Positions 47,309 through 59,694 of a stretch of DNA of 64,000 bases are shown here, one piece after another. The translations under genes and the position numbers were made by a program. The DNA lies in contig JASANH010000220.1 of NCBI GenBank assembly GCA_030248295.1, forward strand, positions 248,001-312,000. Direction: 5' to 3'. This DNA is from Mesodorylaimus sp. YZB2_4 (lineage: Eukaryota; Nematoda; Enoplea; Dorylaimida; Dorylaimidae). Position 1 is the stretch's first letter; every line of letters starts with the position of its first letter. Under the pieces are notes generated by a model. The model had not been told where the DNA came from and ran no database searches. It saw nothing but the letters and a program-made list of their open reading frames with translations.

Positions 47309-48020
47309 TAAACGATAGGACCCGAGACGATGATTACCATATTTATGCAAAGTTTTTTAGTGTTCATTTTGCAAACCATTTTATCTCGCGAAGCGTTCAT
47401 TGTGAACTATTCCTAGCCATTCCATGCCTTGCTTGCCTGTTCGCAATACAAGCACTTTGGTACCAGTGTGCGTTATCAGTAGCGGCTTCGGTCACTGTGT
47501 CAGTGCCAGATGTTTGAGAAGGTCTTCTGTCGCACCGAAAAGTGCAGGGGCCTTCTGTGGCTTTGCGCGTATCATATTTGTTTATGCAAAGATTAGAAGC
47601 AGCGATAAGTGTGTTTTTGTGGCGGGGAAGGAGAGTGGTGCCACTGTCGGGCCCAGACACGTGATATTGAACGCTCTGATTGTGAGTGACAGCTCGTCAG
47701 GAATGCAGCCAAACATTAGATCAATCGTCAGTGACATGCCTGAACAGTTTGCCTATGCTTGCAAAGGAAGGGAAGCATTGACTGATATGAGATGTCATAC
47801 GTGCAAGGTCGAATGCGTGCTTGGTGGGTAGGAAACAGCTAAAAGTCACGGTGGTGGTTTTGGAAGCTTTTTATGCACTGAAAATAAGGCATTTTTTTCA
47901 TCACAAAAAGCACGAGTTCACTTCGACGAATAAGCAAGCATAGACAAGCCCGACACATCAACCAATCCAATCAGCACGGGGTCAAAAAAACAGGTTGGCC
48001 CTTTCGCAACTGCCTCAGCT
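47309..48020. other. Convergent 3' spacer
   Basis: Lies between the ends of the phosphatase gene and the Thr-rich gene. No further feature recognised. Confidence 0.5.
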
Positions 48021-48896
48021 TCAGGCATCTTCAGTCCTTGATGCCGCTTCCGTTTGTGCACTTGTAGTAGCCCCCTTGACCGCCGTTTTCGAGGTACTAG
48101 ATTTTGTGGTCTTCGTCGTCCTCGTCTGTTTGGATGTCGTAGTCTTGATTGCAGTCGTTGTCGCAGCTGCAGTCGTGGCGGTTGTACTCGGCGATATGGT
48201 GGTGGTCGTCGTCGTGGTCGTGGCCGTAGTAGACGTGGTAGACGTGGTGGCCGTGGTTCCCTTGGTGGTTGTTGTGGCCGTTGTTGTGGGCTTTTGCGTT
48301 TCCGTTTTGGCCGTGGTCTTGGCTGTTGCACTCCAGGTGGCATTTTTGCTGGTATGCGTGACTGGAAGGGCGGGTGTTGGTGAGGCAGTCGCAGTAGCTG
48401 GTGGTGACCGCTTGGCTAAGAGGATGGCAGTTGGAACGACGATTATCAGAGCTGTGATCACGGCAGCCACTGCGCCCCCGATTATGCAGTATTTCCGACG
48501 GCGACGACGTTCAGCTTCTTCTTGAATCACGAGGTGCATGATGGGCGAACTGCCGATTCCCCCGTGGGTTTTGAAATACTTTCGCCATGGTTCTTGCTTG
48601 CTACTTTTAGTTCGGTCTCGGTTCTCCTTTCTCGGCGACCGGACGTGCTTAGGCAGAAGCACCGTAGTCTCGTTTCCTGTGTACAGGCTGGCCGGTAGAG
48701 CCGCCACGTCGACTTGGAGTTTGGGAACCTTGTACGAACGTGGCAAGGCCATGCTCGATTCCGATTCCGCTGACGATTCCACCGCCGAGTGGTGAGACGC
48801 TGTCGGACGAACCGATTTGCTTGTTGCCGCCGGTGCCATCGAGCGAGTACCAGTAGCTGATGGCGACATGACGAGGCGCGATGCTTTAGACGTCAT
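48021..48896 (-). CDS. Threonine-rich, mucin-like type II membrane protein
   Basis: The open frame runs on from 49037, but the likely start is the ATG at 48896, giving 291 residues. A Ser/Lys-rich cytosolic part of about 140 residues ends in a strongly basic stop (ERRRRRKYC). One helix follows (IIGGAVAAVITALIIVVPTA), then an extracellular domain almost wholly of Thr with Ala, Lys and Ser, suited to dense O-glycosylation. It ends SRTEDA. The Thr repeats are coded by mixed ACx codons rather than one microsatellite unit. The family is unknown. The composition suggests a cell-surface mucin or glycocalyx component. Confidence 0.6.
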   Translation of the reverse strand: MTSKASRLVMSPSATGTRSMAPAATSKSVRPTASHHSAVESSAESESSMALPRSYKVPKLQVDVAALPASLYTGNETTVLLPKHVRSPRKENRDRTKSSKQEPWRKYFKTHGGIGSSPIMHLVIQEEAERRRRRKYCIIGGAVAAVITALIIVVPTAILLAKRSPPATATASPTPALPVTHTSKNATWSATAKTTAKTETQKPTTTATTTTKGTTATTSTTSTTATTTTTTTTISPSTTATTAAATTTAIKTTTSKQTRTTKTTKSSTSKTAVKGATTSAQTEAASRTEDA

Positions 48897-49037
48897 TTTG
48901 CCCGATTTCCGATTTCGCTTCTCACGACACCGACACCTAACCTGTCGCCGAGAACGTCGACCATGCACTGAACGAGCACACAGTGCGGGTGTACAGAACA
49001 GTGGCAGGCAAAAAATGTAAAGTGTATGGGTGTACAT

Positions 49038-49559
49038 AAAATCCTTGGCTCACCCTAGGACAGACTAGGGCTGACCAGAGGATGGCTCAAGCCACAGGAA
49101 CACCCATGCAGTCCACGGACGTTGTTCGTGCCGGCCCTGACTTAGGAGAGGCAGACCGGTATCTAACCAGTGCGCCGATAGGCTGGAGAGCATAGTTCAT
49201 GCCTATTACATACAGTATAGCAACAGTATTCAGTGATCTTTCGGCGATTATTGACATAGTTGCACATGCATGCAGTTTGCTGTCATACTTTGCTGTGAGT
49301 GTAAAGGGTCTTTTGGCAATCGATCCTGTTAGCTACCCCAAAGGGCTTCATGACGACCTTCCAACCACTGAGCAGGTCGGAAAACTTGGTCGTTTTATAT
49401 CTCTGTGGAACATCTTTTCTGATCACTGCCTCAAACAATTTTAAAATACAGTGGGTTAGGGCCCTGTCCCAGTTCGCCACGTGACTTCCAGCCCGTCTTG
49501 CCCCATAGCGGCAAGAAGTCATATGATGAACGAGCCCGTGGTGGTAACTAATATGATAA
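49038..49559. other. Intergenic, nothing firm
   Basis: Short repeat-like CCTAGG-containing sequence near 49056. No gene. Confidence 0.4.
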
Positions 49560-49905
49560 CTCTAATAGCAGGTTCCACTAACGAGAAGAGCACATCCTAG
49601 GAGATCCTGCTATAGCATCAGCGTCCAGGGATGATAGCAGGCGAGAAGGGGGGACCTTCCCGACTGATGTTAGAGGACCAGTTTCCTGATTTTCTTCTCG
49701 TTTGGCACCCGTCACTTTTGAGGGTACGGTGTGAGTCGCCCAGAGCCATGTGTGCAAGACTAGAGACGGACTTATTTAAATTGCCCGACCCTGCGAAGTC
49801 TCACTAAACTTCAGTCCTCAGCAGGAATAGAACTGCGACCTTAAGTCGGGGTTGCTGGCCTAAGCAATGCGGGGCCAACGCCGAAACCAGCTGAACCACC
49901 TTTAA
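49560..49905 (-). repeat. Second tRNA-derived SINE family, copy 1
   Basis: The minus-strand 5' end reads GGTTCAGCTGGTTTCGGCG (A box-like). After a longer insert comes GGTCGCAGTTCTATTCC (B box-like). Body segments AGGACCAGTTTCCTGATTTT and GTGAGTCGCCCAGAGCCA (plus strand) recur at 61540-61855 in the same order. Confidence 0.65.
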
Positions 49906-51036
49906 TTATATGGGACTCAGGCAATCGCCTCACCAAAGAGTTCGCTTCCATGTTCTCATATTGCGGGGCTCAAATGATTGAGAGTATCCGCTTGTTGAAA
50001 CCGTCGCTCTTGCTTGTCTGTCAGTGATCGTGATAAACAATCCATCTCCATGTTTGGTCTGTGTGATTGTAGGTGTGGGCTCCTTCGATGAACTAATGTC
50101 TACTGTAGGGCTGAATTTTTAAAATTCACAGTACTTTTTGCCCACGTTGCGTCTAGTTTTTGGGGCCGTCGGTTTTTACTCGACTCAGTCTGACCTGTTC
50201 AAAACTCACTCATATCACGAAATGATCATTTTATTACTGGAACGGAAATGATATGATATTATATATTAGCATATTAGCATATTCAAACAGTATTTACATC
50301 GATACCCTGTTTCAGTGCCGGTGCAAACGCGTAATATCAAATCCACACTCAATGTACAACATAATCTCGAGTCGGCCAATAGGAATCGCACCAAATAAGA
50401 ACTGGTCTCCTTCGATGCAATCCCAACTTTACACTTATTATGCAAGGCTAATATCAGAAACTGGCATGGGACCATCCGCACTGCAACGTAGTCACACTCA
50501 AATAATGCCCAGAATCCCAAAACTTAAAAACCCTATGAAAAAGTTTTGGAACAGATTGCAACAGCCTAGGCCCCGCTTACACTAAAATGGTGTAAATAAG
50601 CACACTTGTTGTGGATACTAACATTGTCACCTAGACACGAGATTCAACAATTCCTCACTTGGCTTTGCACAAAAATGTTTATAAACAAAAATTTCAAAAT
50701 GTACTCGAAAAGGTTCTTGCGCCTATAAAAGCTGCACTGTACACCAAAAGCTCAAGGACTGGCTGTCGCGACGACGATTGACAAAAGAACCAACTGAAGC
50801 GTTAGCCTAACACGCCACTGCAAACACAAACTTACAGTCACGGGATGGGGTCACATATGGTCAGAGGATGGTTTGAGACAACATATTTAGTCTGTATAAA
50901 ATTGATCTGTACAATGTTGATTGTCAACGCATTAGCTGCCCACGAATTAGTCGCCTGTCGTAATGAGGCGTTCGCAGAAGAGGCGATGATATCTGATACG
51001 ACAACCTATGTACAATAGGGGGCTCACCAAGGCGGG
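49906..51036. other. Intergenic, AT-rich in part
   Basis: An AT-rich stretch with duplicated ATTAGCATATTAGCATATT near 50264-50283. No exon recognised. Confidence 0.5.
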
Positions 51037-53142
51037 CTAATGTGATAGCTTGACGTATAAAGTGGCATTGACTCGCTTCGATGGTGATCTCACATCGTTT
51101 TTGAAATGCACGACTGTTCTACCTGGAAAAAAGCAAGTAGGTCAATGGATTGGAGAGTGAAGAGCGATAAGGACCCACCCGTCCACGTTTTCTCGTTCAT
51201 CCAAACGAAAGCTCGACACGTTGCCTGAGCGGCACACAACTGGCGGGCTTCTGTCAAACTGGCGACGCTCAACGAACAACCAACTTGAGTCAAGCTGCTC
51301 TCGCACGAATAATCGAACTGGCCCGGCAAATCACTCTCAGGCCAAGCCACGAAATCTGAAAGTAATATGATGTAGGAGTACATAAATGATGCGGGGCGCT
51401 GATTTTACTTTGAAAAGTCGTCTCGTTGTCTACTTTCAAGTAGGATCCCGAAGCGTACTGTTCAACCAGAGATTCCGTCCGCTCTCTCAACTGGTGAGCC
51501 GACAGTGACTGTTCTCGAAAAGCAGTCACCAGCTGATCGACTTGAGATTGCAGTTGATGAGGAACACCATATGGGAGGAGAAAAGTGGTGAAGTGGCGAG
51601 CGGCGTTGTAAATATTTCGAAGCTCGTTTGCGCCTGCAAGAAAACTGTGCTTAGCCATGGCCATAAAATGGGAAAGGAAGCAGCCATTACCAGAACAAAC
51701 TTTCTTCTCACTGCACGCCAAGCTGGCGTTGGTCTCGTCGCCGAGTATCTGTGCCAGATACTTTCTACAGTCATGATCACTTGTGCAGGACGGCTCTTCT
51801 AATCCCACATCATCTACATCGACCAATTTCAAGTCACCGTCTGCCGAAATGACGAACTGCTGCCTGCGCATATCGTTCATAACCAGACTGCCTGATGGAT
51901 GTTGGCTGAGGTAGTCGGTCAGTCTCACGATGGCTAATATGATCTGAAAAAGGATTTTATGACATCAAATAGATATCGCAGGACTTGGTAGGCTTACTCT
52001 GAGTCGCTCTTCCCAACTCATTTGCAATAGACGGATCAGATTGACCGGCTCTCCCAATTCGGTCACGATCGATACGCGACGATCAGGCGAATGTGAATTG
52101 ATCTTTTTGGGAACGCAGTAACCAAGCACCTGGAAGGCCGTGAGCTGTTGAAAGTGTGATTTGTACAGCACGAGATAGGGAGGCACACTGGAAGTAACAA
52201 ATACTGTCCAGTTATCCTGGGGAAATTTGGACCCCACTCCACTCGAGCGGTGCTTGTATTTGCCTATAGCTGGCCCAGTAGTCAAACTTCATAAGCAAAG
52301 TCGTATAGGGGTCGTTAATCCTGGACTTGATACCGGTTCCTCGTTCAATAACGGGTGGGCTGTGGGTTGAGCACTGCCAGTTCGATAGTGGAGACTGTCC
52401 CTCCACTTGGAGCAACCGCGTGATGTCAGGAGAGACGGGCTAAGCGCGGTCACCCGCGCAGCTACTGATGTTACAAAAATATTCGTTATCCACTCACCTT
52501 TACAACATTTGGATGTTCTATCAACAACTTCAACACGGCAATCTCCTTGATAAGCTTCCTCGCGGCTCTTTGGTAGCACCAGTCGACATCGTCACCACTG
52601 CTCATCTCTTTCCGTCTCTCCTCCAAGCACCGACTCATATCCTGGCCAGTCAGATCGACCGTTTTGACGGCCACTGTCCTGTTATCATGCGTCTTGGCTT
52701 TGTAGACGGCTTTAGTCCATCCGGCAGCCAGGAAGTTCATGGACGGCACCAACTTGGATATCTGCTCGCAGTCGAGATCCTCATTATCACTCTGGTCACC
52801 CAACGAACGCCTCTTCCGTTTCCATGTCCCGCCTGATATCCTCCATTCTTTGTCATTAACCAAAGTGAATAAGCTCTCCTTTCTCTCCAGCACGTCCGTA
52901 TTGAGGGTGGCGAGTAGATGCGAAGACAATTTCCATTCATCGTTGTCGAGCGAGAAAAATTTCGAGGGAGACAGTAATAAATTATCCGGCGAGGGACCAC
53001 GTTTACCCCTGTCACTTAATAATGCCCCGAGTAGCAACAAGTAAGAAACTATACCGGCCAACACGGCTGCTCCCATGGTCAAACGCCACGCGGTCGGAAA
53101 GGTCATCATTCCAGTAAAGTTATGCACACGACCCGCCCCCAT
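51037..53142 (-). CDS. PKDCC: Secreted tyrosine kinase of the PKDCC/VLK family
   Basis: VLK phosphorylates secretory-pathway and extracellular proteins on tyrosine. Six exons: 52498-53142, 51998-52129, 51691-51943, 51409-51633, 51179-51355 and 51037-51122. They sum to 1518 bases (505 residues). An N-terminal signal-anchor (MGAAVLAGIVSYLLLLGALL) places the kinase in the Golgi lumen or outside the cell. Kinase features: GWTKAVYKAK, VAVKTVDLTGQDMSRC (candidate lysine), LIKEIAVLKLLIEHPNVV, VTELGEPVNLIRLLQMSWEE, QFVISADGDLKLVDVDDV (DVDD replaces DFG). The cysteine-rich C-terminus (CSLSVASLTEARQLC, CRAFVWMNEKTWTG, then VVHFKND) follows the vertebrate VLK order to the last exon. A long insert precedes the glycine-rich part. 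The model looks complete and intact. Confidence 0.93.
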
Positions 53143-56100
53143 CGGCTGTCACGCCAAATTCACGCTATCAGCCAATCGAGACACCTTCGTACCACATTGC
53201 CAAAGTAGTTGCCTACAAAGATAGGATTAAATTAGCTGAAACACTTCTGCTCCTCTCCAGAATGCGACAAGAGTTCCGAGAGCCATTACTCGCGCCCAAG
53301 CGATCTCAGCGGTTACAGTAAGCCTCGTCAGTACAACACGCAATGGACGACAGCAAATCAAAGACCAGTCCACAAGCAAAAAGTCTGGCTGACTTTTATA
53401 GACCACACAAAGCACTCGAACTTGCACCAGCATTGCGACATGACATGGAGTGACGGCTGCGATTCTTCACTTCAGTCGACACCAAATCAATCATTGAGTC
53501 CGAAGGTCTCTGGACCAGCAGCAGGCTACTGCGCATTTCGTCTTGCCTGTTTCGTTTAGAGAAAATAAAATGACTGCATGGCACTCCGACCAGCGGGTTG
53601 TAGTGAAAGAACGTGCATTTTTCCAAAACAATATTCAACGGGCGACAAAGTTTGGAAACGGGTCAGTACACGCCATGGGACACAAATCTATCAAAGATTC
53701 GGGAGTCAAAATAAGAGGGAGTTGTGGAAAGGAGGACAGATACAAAGTGAAAAAAATGAGGCGATCATTCAGTGCTGGCATGTAAGCCGCCACCAGCAGC
53801 ACACGCTAGCGGAAGTGGGTTGGTGGAGGCTCGCCAGCTTACACCGCGTTCGGTCATAAATATCGCGGCCAAATTATCGGACCATTTAGGCGGGTACATG
53901 CGAATGATAGCAGAAAGCACTAACCTTATTTTTAAGGCTTAGACCGGACGTGAGGGGAGAGATCTCGAATGCTTTTCGTCCCATCGAGACTTGAAGGGAG
54001 ACGAGAAAAACGAGCTAGCCCCCGACCGTTCTCCCCTTTCTTATGCATTATACACGCGTCCCTACGTCCATCCAATATAGTCATTATTGATTGTGCCCGC
54101 CTCGCTCGATACGCGTCCCCCTACACTCCCTATAAGGAGGGCCAGCTACGCGCCCCGCGACACGACACGCAGCCCAACATTAGCGGAAACGAGCTGCAGT
54201 GTTTTCGGCGCAAGAAACAGAAAGATAAACATCGAATAGTGAACATTATATCCAAAGTACAAATTTGATAGAAAGCTATTTTAGGAAAATCCTATCACAT
54301 GAGTATAGGGCCCTTCATTCCGGAGTGGAAAAAAGGCCATGTTGCAAATTTGAAATGCGACATTGGAATGAGGTGATACTTATCAGCGATCGGGTATCGA
54401 GCGGTTACAGTACGTCAAAGTGGCCTGGACTGATCGACTCACAGCGGAGTGGACAAGATCTGTTCCTGCAATAGGAGACCACATCTGATGAGAGATAAGT
54501 TATTTTTCATGGGTTTTCGTCTGAGAATTTGTCGGAGATGGATTTTCTTTGAAAATTGATGAAGGAATGGCAACAGCGACGAATAAACGAGGGTCACGTG
54601 CACCTGATGACAGGTCGTGATTGGGGGGGATGAAAAGTGGGGTGTCGGAAAATAAATGGTTGCTAAAAAGAATGGTTTAAAATTGGTTAAAGTAAGAAAT
54701 AATGATTATGAAGAGCGAAAAGGGTATTTAAATGATGATGGCCTGGCCATGTATACTAAACGATCGTCAATAGCCATCGTAAATTTCCGCGCCGTTGTTC
54801 GCTAGATCCTTGGAAAATTTATGGCCGTCCTACGACGTCAACCTACGACATATAATAATTCACGACTGCCGTTTGGTTCGAGAACCAGTCTCGCCTATAA
54901 AGACGAGCCTCGTCTCCATCGCCACACTCGCTCTATACGAAACAGAAAACGGGAGCACACATAAACCAGACCAGCATATCCCTCCTCTTCTCTCCTCGTC
55001 GTCCTCGTAAAACAGGAGCCAGCGAGATGTGCACGTCTACGAATAGCCTGTGACACGACGCGAGCAGTTGTCGTCGAAGGAGGAGGGCCCCGTTGTGCAA
55101 ACTACACTCCATAATGAGAGATCGGTTAATTCGCTGGGACGTCCCGAGGTCGGTGCCCAAGCCCGAACCATGCGAGAGATCCCGGAGATCGTGTTTACAG
55201 TATGACTGAGAGACGGGTGTGGGCCCGATCGGAAATGGGAGACTGCTGTTCTCCACATTCATGCACTGCACCCGACTTTATGTCAACATTCGTGTACCTT
55301 GGCCGTGGATGTTTATTCATCGAGCAATGGCCAGCTGTTGGATCGATTGTCCAGGCATCCCCGCCCGACTGACACCGTTTGCTGGCAAATATGACGGGCT
55401 GACAGGCAAGACTGTGGAATGACGAAGATGAACAAGCGTATCCCTTTCAATTGTAACGTTTATAAAATGGAAAATATGCTTTTTCGACTGACTCATAAAT
55501 AACCCTCGTCCGTGCCCCTAGTGACAAGAGGAAATGAGCGAGGCGAGGAGCCAGGAGAAGCGCAATCAATTCAATTGGCAAATTTGATCGGCGACACGGC
55601 CCTCTCTGACAGTGATCGATGCGCGATCGTGTTGGCTTGCCTACGCCTGCACCCGGCATAAATCAAGCTTCCGTCTACGCTCATGCCAGCATGGACACAC
55701 CATGGTTGCATTTTTTATATTCGTCCTTGCAAATGTTATTTATGTGCGCATAGACCCTCATATTTCTTTGTGCCAGAGGCCTTTGTGAAGAGTGAATTTA
55801 TGAAGTTGACAATGACCAACAGTGTCTACAGGTTTTTTATGCACGTTGAATAGACTTGGTTTAGAGATCATGAAAAGCCCTCGTTTCAAGCACAACGTTC
55901 GTTATTCGAACGGAATCACACTTTTTCTCTGCTTGTCTGTCTCGACGAAAGTTCAAGCGGTGGATTCTTTATCACTGGCACTAAAGCTTATCAGCACAGG
56001 TTCAATGTTGACATGCTCTTGCATTACGTACACGCAAACTCAAACAACATCCAAGAGCGTGTAAAAGTGATAAGGCACTTGGATGGTGTGCCAGTGCAAA

Positions 56101-56245
56101 TGTAAGAAATGATCGCAGCGTTTGATCACGGCCGAAACCCTAAAACGAACAGAGGCGCTCTGGCACGTCTCGTCAGTCTCGTCTTGGAGCACGACAAGTC
56201 GAGGCGTGTAATTATTATCATACGATTACGAGCGGAGTTGGGACC
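53143..56245. other. Divergent intergenic region between VLK and SLC46
   Basis: About 3.1 kb holding both promoters. No coding exon recognised: frames at 53543-53859 and 54933-55271 show no family similarity. The 54100-54740 part is AT-richer. Confidence 0.5.
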
Positions 56246-58558
56246 ATGGTAAAACTTTTTAATTGCCTGCGTCTGATCAACGTCGAGCCCTTACTACTTC
56301 TACACGGCATTAGTTCGCAGTTATACCACACCGTGTACCAAGCATTCTTTACGTACAAGGAATGCATTGGACAACTCAGAATGAGTTGGCCTTGGCTAGG
56401 GGCGACTCAGATACACGATTATTGTTTAGCCTTAGGATCAGACAAGGGTAATTTGGACAGCCAGAGATGCAGTCATGGGAACTTGTCTTTTGTGGATACA
56501 ACTTTGGACCAATCCACGTTTTTAAATCAAGTACAGGCATCGACGGCATTGTTTTTGATCATCTATCAAATAGCAGCCACATTGCCGGCCATATTCGCAG
56601 CCTTTTTCATGGGCGCTTGGTGTGATTCGCACGGACGCAAGCCGATCATGTTGATCACGACCGCTGGTAGCACTCTGTCATTGGCGTTGGCCGTCCTAGT
56701 GGCGTGCTCGGACTCAATGCCCCTCCCATTAATGCTCTTGGCCGCGTTGATCAAGAGCGTGACAGGAAGTGGAGTTATCATAAACTTGGCCGCATTCGCC
56801 ATGATCTCGGACGTGGCCACGACACGGACCGTGTTCACGATGCGAATAGGCATCGCGTCGGGCATGCTTTCATTTGGAGGCCTACTGGGCAGTTTGATAT
56901 CGGGTGCTGTGTTGGCACGTTGGGATAATTTTTCTTACATATTCTTGATGTCTTGCTCCTTCTCCGCTTTGGCCTTCTTCTACGCTTTATTGTGCGTTGT
57001 GGAGACTTATCATTGGGCCATCAGAAGGAGGGCGAGTCTCATACAAGACCCAGAAGCGGCCGCGGCTTGCGATGACGAACCAATGGATGCTTATTACGAT
57101 TGCCAACCATCACTCGATTACGACTACGACCCAACCAATCTGTTCTGTAGTATTTTCGTTAGCATGCGTGAATCGGTCATTGTATTGATAAGGAGAAGGC
57201 AGGGCAGCCGAAGGACGTACTTATTACTTTCACTGGTCGCTTTCATGGTAGTCTACATGTGCGAGCCCTCGGGTGAGTACGTAAGCAGTGCCCTTGTCCT
57301 TGCACCTAGACCGTCAATGATTCATGTATGCCGATCCATCTTTGCATCAGCCAGGTTGCCCTCGACATAGGCCTCGCTATGCACTCCCGCCTTATCACCA
57401 ATCGACACGGCGATCTGGCAAGCAAGTTTTTTCACATCAGGCCCTCTTCACATCAGCTGTCCTATCTCTCACATTCACTCATTGTCAGCGTCATAGGTAC
57501 TTATCGGCAGCGGGTAGATAAGACTCACATCTGTGGATTACATCTTTACGTCACGTTTATGGCACTAACAAGTGATCAGCATTTTACAACTTCCTTGAGT
57601 CAAAATGAAAAAGAGAGAAAGGCATAGCGAACTGACCATAGCACGGAGTGTCCTTCCACATTACGTCATGATGGAAGATGTCTAGAAAGGACTGGTGCAG
57701 GGAGGCGAGCGCGAGGAACTGGAGGGCGGAAAGCGTTGCCTGTAGTCAGCATGCCTAAAATTTCAGGCGTCATGAATCTCTATCTGAAGCGTCCTCCCTT
57801 GTCCTTCACTGACAGCCAATTCAGTTATTATATGGCCTCAATGACGGCGGCAAATGTTGTGGGTGGCATGATCGTGCCTGTCTTACTCAAACGACTGGTC
57901 AAAATTAGCGACCTTTCTTTGATCCTTGCCGGAATCGTGATCGGAGTGACGCGAAAATGTATATTGGCTTATAGCACCCAAGCTTGGATGGTGTTTTTTG
58001 GTGAGTTCAACGATCATATCAGACTATGTCCCCAACATCTTACTGTTTCAGCAAGTGGGGCAGGTGGCTTATCGGCAATGTACATGACAGGGTTCCGGTC
58101 GTACATTCCCAGCCTGGTTCAGCGCACAGAAACGGGTAGGTAATGAGAAGGTCTGATTGAACTACTCTTACGCTGACAATGAGTTCTTTGTGACCAGGCC
58201 GTCTGTTCGCTGCGATTTCGTCTGTCGAATACTGTGGTCCAATGCTCTCGGCGGTCATCGTGAATAATATTTATGCTGCCACGCTGGACTGGTTCCCTGG
58301 TGCTGTATTCCTAATCACAGCTTTCATAGCATCATCCATATTCATCCTAATGAGGTAAGTCTACCGAGAACTGAAGACAGAATTGATTGCACCACGGCAC
58401 ATCTTATTTCTTTCAGCTGCATCCAGATCGATAGCCAGATCACTGAAGGTGGAGAACTGAAATGGTGCGATGAAGAAGACGACTTCGGTAAAAGGAGACT
58501 GTCACTGTATGAAAATGTTGATCATTACCACGACTTTTCCGATCTGTACAGTTCATGA
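56246..58558 (+). CDS. SLC46-like major facilitator transporter
   Basis: Solute carrier related to the proton-coupled folate transporter/SLC46 group. The substrate cannot be told from sequence. Five exons: 56246-57272, 57767-58000, 58052-58135, 58198-58354 and 58417-58558. They sum to 1644 bases (547 residues). Features: N-terminal helix; glycosylated first loop (HGNLSFVD); ALFLIIYQIAATLPAIFAAF; the MFS loop GAWCDSHGRKPIML; MISDVATTRTVFTMRIG; FGGLLGSLISGAVLARW. An acidic cytosolic loop between helices 6 and 7 (DDEPMDAYYD) is followed by the C-terminal half (SFTDSQFSYYMAS, RSYIPSLVQRTE, then GRLFAAISSVEYCGP). The tail is acidic and ends DLYSS. First intron 494 bases, others 51-62. Confidence 0.88.
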
Positions 58559-59694
58559 TTACGTGATAGAACAGAGATACTGTACCATGGCATGAGTGGT
58601 GCATGCGTGGCATAAGCAAATGCAAAATGAAAGAGATGAACTAAGAAGACTGTCATTCGGGTAAACATTGCGTGGCACATTTAGCGGTTTGGCAGACCTG
58701 GCTCATCCGCGGTACCAAAAACTGATAGTAAAATTTGGCTGCGATACTGTAAAGGTGGGCATAAGACCTTGGCTGATAGGCGGAGTGAGGCAGGAGAATA
58801 AGAGGTCACAGGTGCATTCTCCTAATTACAGTAATAGGCGGGCTATGTTTTGCCTGGTTAGAAGAGATCTTTCAGGCAAAATTATCAATTCTTGTGCCCC
58901 GTACAATACATAGGGATTCGGAAACGGGACAGCTTCATGATATAGCTAAAAAGAATAAGATATGCTTCACGCTACTTCACACTGAGTGTCATCGAGGCGA
59001 TCAATCAATTTATCCGCCAGGAATCTGAGAGCCCCGATCCAGATCATCACCGCAACAGAAGAAAAAATTGAAATACACCAACTGCATGATCGACACTTTG
59101 ATTTGTTCAGCCATCCTTGCAGGCAGAACCGAATCGACAGGAAATGCATAATGGATGGGGCAGAGGATCCAGATGGTAATATGTCTTGCACGCTTGGTTC
59201 ATTGTTTACTTTTGGTTATCAGATTGTAAGGTTTTAGTTAAGGCGAGTGAAAATGATGCATCGGGAGTCAATGCTGCCCCAAGTGCAACGCTATTTGAGT
59301 CTGGATGTCGTCGTAATCCCGAGCCGATGTCGTCGTAATCCCGCAGGTTGCCACTGCCCACTTCCTGCCGCTGGTTCTGGTCAAACTCTGGCAAGAAGTG
59401 GCCAGTCAGCTGGCTAGTTATCGGACGAGAAGAGTGACGACAAATGTAGTGTAAGTTTTGAGGCTGCGTGCGTGCGGAGCTGCTCGAAGCTTCAGTTCCG
59501 TTTGCCTGTGGGGTGTGCCTTTTCGGAAACTCATCGTCAGTGCTACGACTGGTGGTACATCTGCTGCACACAGGATGGGGCGACGTGGATGCAGCGTAAA
59601 GTCCTCTGTGCCCCGCCCCCTCTTCTTCCCTGCCATTGCTGATTTTGCGTGGGGCGAGTGTGGTTAGTTTCGAAACGCGCGGAGTGCTAGTGCG
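58559..59694. other. Intergenic spacer
   Basis: Nothing coding. A direct duplication of GATGTCGTCGTAATCCCG lies at about 59305-59344. Confidence 0.5.

Noticed and set aside
48021-49037. Start of the Thr-rich protein at 49037
   Set aside because: The first 47 residues look like untranslated sequence. The ATG at 48896 gives a cleaner cytosolic part.
53543-53859. Retroelement integrase fragment (YSTGDKVW-like)
   Set aside because: The resemblance is limited to a few residues in one frame with no flanking element structure.
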